From positions 1 through 8,639 of the forward strand of contig JAWXCF010000025.1 in the NCBI GenBank assembly GCA_034440515.1: a stretch of DNA of 8,639 nucleotides. The letters are read 5' to 3'. Shown here piece after piece: positions 7,517 through 8,639 of this stretch. The DNA comes from JAWXCF01 sp034440515 (GTDB lineage: Bacteria; Bacteroidota; Bacteroidia; CAILMK01). The notes beneath the pieces were generated by a model. The model was not told the origin of the DNA, ran no database searches, and saw nothing but the letters and a program-made list of their open reading frames with translations. Position numbers and translations under genes: made by a program. The stretch's first letter is position 1. Each line of letters begins with the position of its first letter.

Positions 7517-7678
7517 TTAAAAGACTAATTTGGATTTCAGTTTACTTGCACCACGGCACTTGTCGCTGCAATATTTAACCCCGTTCCATACTTTTTCCCA
7601 TTTTTTACGCCAAGTAAACGGTCTATTACATACAATGCAAATTTTCTGGGGAAGGTCTGCCTTAGCTACATTTTTCAC
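7517..7678 (-). CDS. DUF2256 family small zinc-ribbon protein
   Basis: A 53-residue protein starting with GTG, lying opposite a longer but meaningless + strand open frame (7530-7736). Residues 8-20 read DLPQKICIVCNRP, followed by FTWRKKWEKVW (21-31) and VKYCSDKCRG (34-43). This is the DUF2256 pattern: C-x2-C (Cys14, Cys17) and C-x3-C (Cys37, Cys41), a likely zinc-binding ribbon, with the family's FTWRKKW core intact. An in-frame TAA two codons before the GTG fixes the N-terminus, and the length fits the family. The biochemical role is unknown. DUF2256 genes are, from memory, often found beside cryptochrome/photolyase genes. Here it follows the DUF2805/TIGR03643 gene by 35 bases on the same strand, so the two are probably co-transcribed. 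Confidence 0.9.
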   Translation of the reverse strand: MKNVAKADLPQKICIVCNRPFTWRKKWEKVWNGVKYCSDKCRGASKLKSKLVF

Positions 7679-7713
7679 AAATTATTGCCTAATAGGTTTA
7701 ATACTCGGCAGCC

Positions 7714-8061
7714 TTATCGTTTGCTTATTTTGTTGAAGCTAATTTGCCTTTGCAGGCTGCATTTGAATCTATTTATCTCAGAATTACGCTTATGTAAATG
7801 CTTTTGACTATCACCGCTATTTACCCTTTTCCGCCAACGATTAAAACTTTGCCTCTTCAATTCTCTGCGCATTAGGGCAATCACATTCGGCTCTGACTGC
7901 CCGAATTGCATTTTTATGGCTTCAAACGGCGTCCTATCTTCCCAAGCCATTTCTATGATTCTATCTATATCTTCTTCGCTTAGCTCGTCATAAGTTATTA
8001 TATTCAATTTATCGGTCACAGGTATTTTATTAAACTTAAGTCTTGTTTTGCAATATTCCAT
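7714..8061 (-). CDS. DUF2805 / TIGR03643 family protein
   Basis: A 115-residue protein of unknown function. The core DIDRIIEMAWEDRTPFEAIK (31-50) followed by MQFGQSEPNVIALMRREL (51-68) is the characteristic motif of TIGR03643 (Pfam DUF2805) and resembles a helix-turn-helix. It continues into SFNRWRKRV (72-80), and the basic tail ending NKISKR is also typical of the longer members. About 25 residues precede the conserved core (MEYCKTRLKF to about ITYDE). Family members I recall begin nearer the SEEDID segment, but no other standard start codon lies between, so the ATG at 8061 is used; a non-canonical start or extra N-terminal segment is possible. Together with the adjacent DUF2256 gene it forms a pair known to me from the neighbourhood of photolyase/cryptochrome genes, which suggests but does not prove a light- or DNA-repair-related role. 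Confidence 0.88.
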   Translation of the reverse strand: MEYCKTRLKFNKIPVTDKLNIITYDELSEEDIDRIIEMAWEDRTPFEAIKMQFGQSEPNVIALMRRELKRQSFNRWRKRVNSGDSQKHLHKRNSEINRFKCSLQRQISFNKISKR

Positions 8062-8376
8062 CAGACTGTATCTTTAAATAAAAAGTAAGGACTTGAATTG
8101 TTCTGGTGTGGGGAGTGAAAGATAAAATTTTTAAGAGAAAGTTGCAGGGGGCATTGGGTTGATGCTTATTTTTTTCTATGTTAATTTTTTTGAATTTCTT
8201 TTTCAAACTCCACATTTTATTGTTAGTAAATAGCGTTGTTGTGGGTAGTTTGGGTTATGCGGATATTTCATTTTAATTACCCCTGCAATAGATGGATTTA
8301 TATAATTTGCTCTAAATATTATCACTTTTTAAATCCAGTTTTAACAGAACATAAATTCTCTTTTCCCCAACTTTTA
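8062..8376. other. Intergenic stretch without a supported gene
   Basis: About 315 bases between the DUF2805 gene and the remnant at the right edge. It is AT-rich with T-runs on the + strand around 8169-8203. A six-base inverted repeat (TTTGAA at 8189-8194, TTCAAA at 8202-8207) has no T-run after it in either orientation, so it is not a recognisable terminator. It should contain the promoter for the DUF2805-DUF2256 pair, but I could not find a TAnnTTTG element on the - strand. A + strand frame at 8236-8442 and a - strand frame at 8036-8215 have no protein-like features. Confidence 0.6.
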
Positions 8377-8538
8377 TTACCAGTTAACTCGTTTTATTTC
8401 CTCGGTATTTTGCCAAATGCTTACCCTAAAGCCGTCATCTAATGTAAATACTGTGTCTTTAAGTTTTGCGGCTATACATAAATTAACCAAATCAGGTAAA
8501 CTTGTAACTAGGCGTTCAATGTAATTTGCCAAATACAT
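8377..8538 (-). pseudogene. Downstream part of a probable frameshifted gene, unknown family
   Basis: An open frame of 53 codons on the - strand from an ATG at 8538. Its translation looks protein-like: YLANYIERLVTSLPDLV near the start, then KLKDTVFTLDDGFRVSIW and a charged end EEIKRVNW. The codons resemble those of neighbouring genes. In the same frame a TAG (8542-8544) closes it just upstream. The preceding - strand frame, entering from the right edge, is offset by one base and stops inside this one. Dropping a single base near 8542 would join them into one continuous C-terminal region (SITCI joined to LMYLANY). I do not recognise the family. Alternatives are a genuine separate small gene, or programmed frameshifting. 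Confidence 0.4.
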
Positions 8539-8638
8539 AAGCTATGCAAGTAATGGATTTGCAGGAAATGAACCTTGTTTTATCTTCCAATTTTGGATAT
8601 TGGTCTCGATATAATAACTCACCATCATTGGCATAATC
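8516..8638 (-). CDS. Partial hypothetical protein at right edge, upstream part of the frameshifted gene
   Basis: A - strand frame open from the right edge for 40 codons to a TGA at 8516-8518. It reads DYANDGELLYRDQYPKLED (first 19 visible residues), then KTRFISCKSIT, which has normal protein composition. The final residues up to the stop (about CIAYVFGKLH) overlap the next frame by 23 bases and look less typical, consistent with reading past a frameshift. The 5' end of the gene lies outside the window. No family is recognised. If no frameshift exists, this is simply the C-terminus of one gene overlapping the start of a second. Confidence 0.4.
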   Translation of the reverse strand, partial: DYANDGELLYRDQYPKLEDKTRFISCKSITCIAYVFGKLH

Positions 8639-8639
8639 C

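Noticed and set aside
7530..7736. + strand open frame of 68 codons
   Set aside because: It lies opposite the DUF2256 gene, whose cysteine and FTWRKKW pattern is clear on the - strand; the + strand translation has no family features.
8189..8207. Inverted repeat TTTGAA/TTCAAA as a terminator
   Set aside because: The stem is short and AT-rich, and no T-run follows it in either orientation.
8036..8215. - strand frame of 59 codons starting MWSLKKKFKKI
   Set aside because: It overlaps the start of the DUF2805 gene, is Lys/Asn-rich from A-runs and resembles no family.
8236..8442. + strand open frame of 68 codons
   Set aside because: Composition is dominated by Phe, Tyr and Ile as expected from AT-rich noncoding DNA, and it overlaps the more protein-like - strand frame at 8377-8538.
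8377..8538. PIN-domain (VapC-like) reading of the frame, from LPDLV and TLDDGF
   Set aside because: The resemblance is limited to a few residues, and the upstream portion in the adjacent frame does not look like a PIN domain.

Overview
This 8.6 kb window is AT-rich bacterial chromosome, most likely from a member of the Bacteroidota. The reasons are the low GC content, the absence of strong Shine-Dalgarno sequences, two matches to the Bacteroidota -7 promoter element TAnnTTTG, a lipoprotein signal, a bacterial kynurenine 3-monooxygenase, and a DUF2805/TIGR03643 plus DUF2256 gene pair. This assignment is inferred from gene content. No rRNA, tRNA, IS element, CRISPR array or phage gene was seen.

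Left part (2-4157, + strand): five genes packed head to tail, with overlaps of 4, 8 and 1 bases and one gap of 8 bases. They are the C-terminal end of an M1-family (leukotriene A4 hydrolase-like) aminopeptidase, a DinB-fold protein, class 2 dihydroorotate dehydrogenase (pyrD), and two different GT-B glycosyltransferases. The spacing indicates one transcript, although the products belong to unrelated processes (peptide turnover, pyrimidine synthesis, glycan synthesis).

Middle (4206-6613): kmo (kynurenine 3-monooxygenase, tryptophan-to-NAD route) has a 48-base leader with a plausible promoter. It ends tail to tail against a CorA-type magnesium transporter on the - strand, and the two stop codons share the bases TTAA. 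An 88-base divergent region separates corA from the next gene.

Right part (6702-8639): a + strand lipoprotein of unknown function with one calcium-loop-like motif. It converges on a - strand pair, DUF2805/TIGR03643 then DUF2256. The 53-residue DUF2256 zinc-ribbon gene starts with GTG and is hidden opposite a longer spurious + strand reading frame. Next come about 315 bases with no convincing gene, and then a - strand coding remnant running off the right edge, split over two frames, which looks like a frameshifted gene.

I see no complete novel system such as a defence island. The most interesting points are the DUF2805-DUF2256 pair (families I recall near photolyase/cryptochrome genes, none of which is in this window), the altered metal-binding helix of the DinB protein, a Gly-to-Arg change beside the PyrD active site, and the frameshifted ORF at the right edge.
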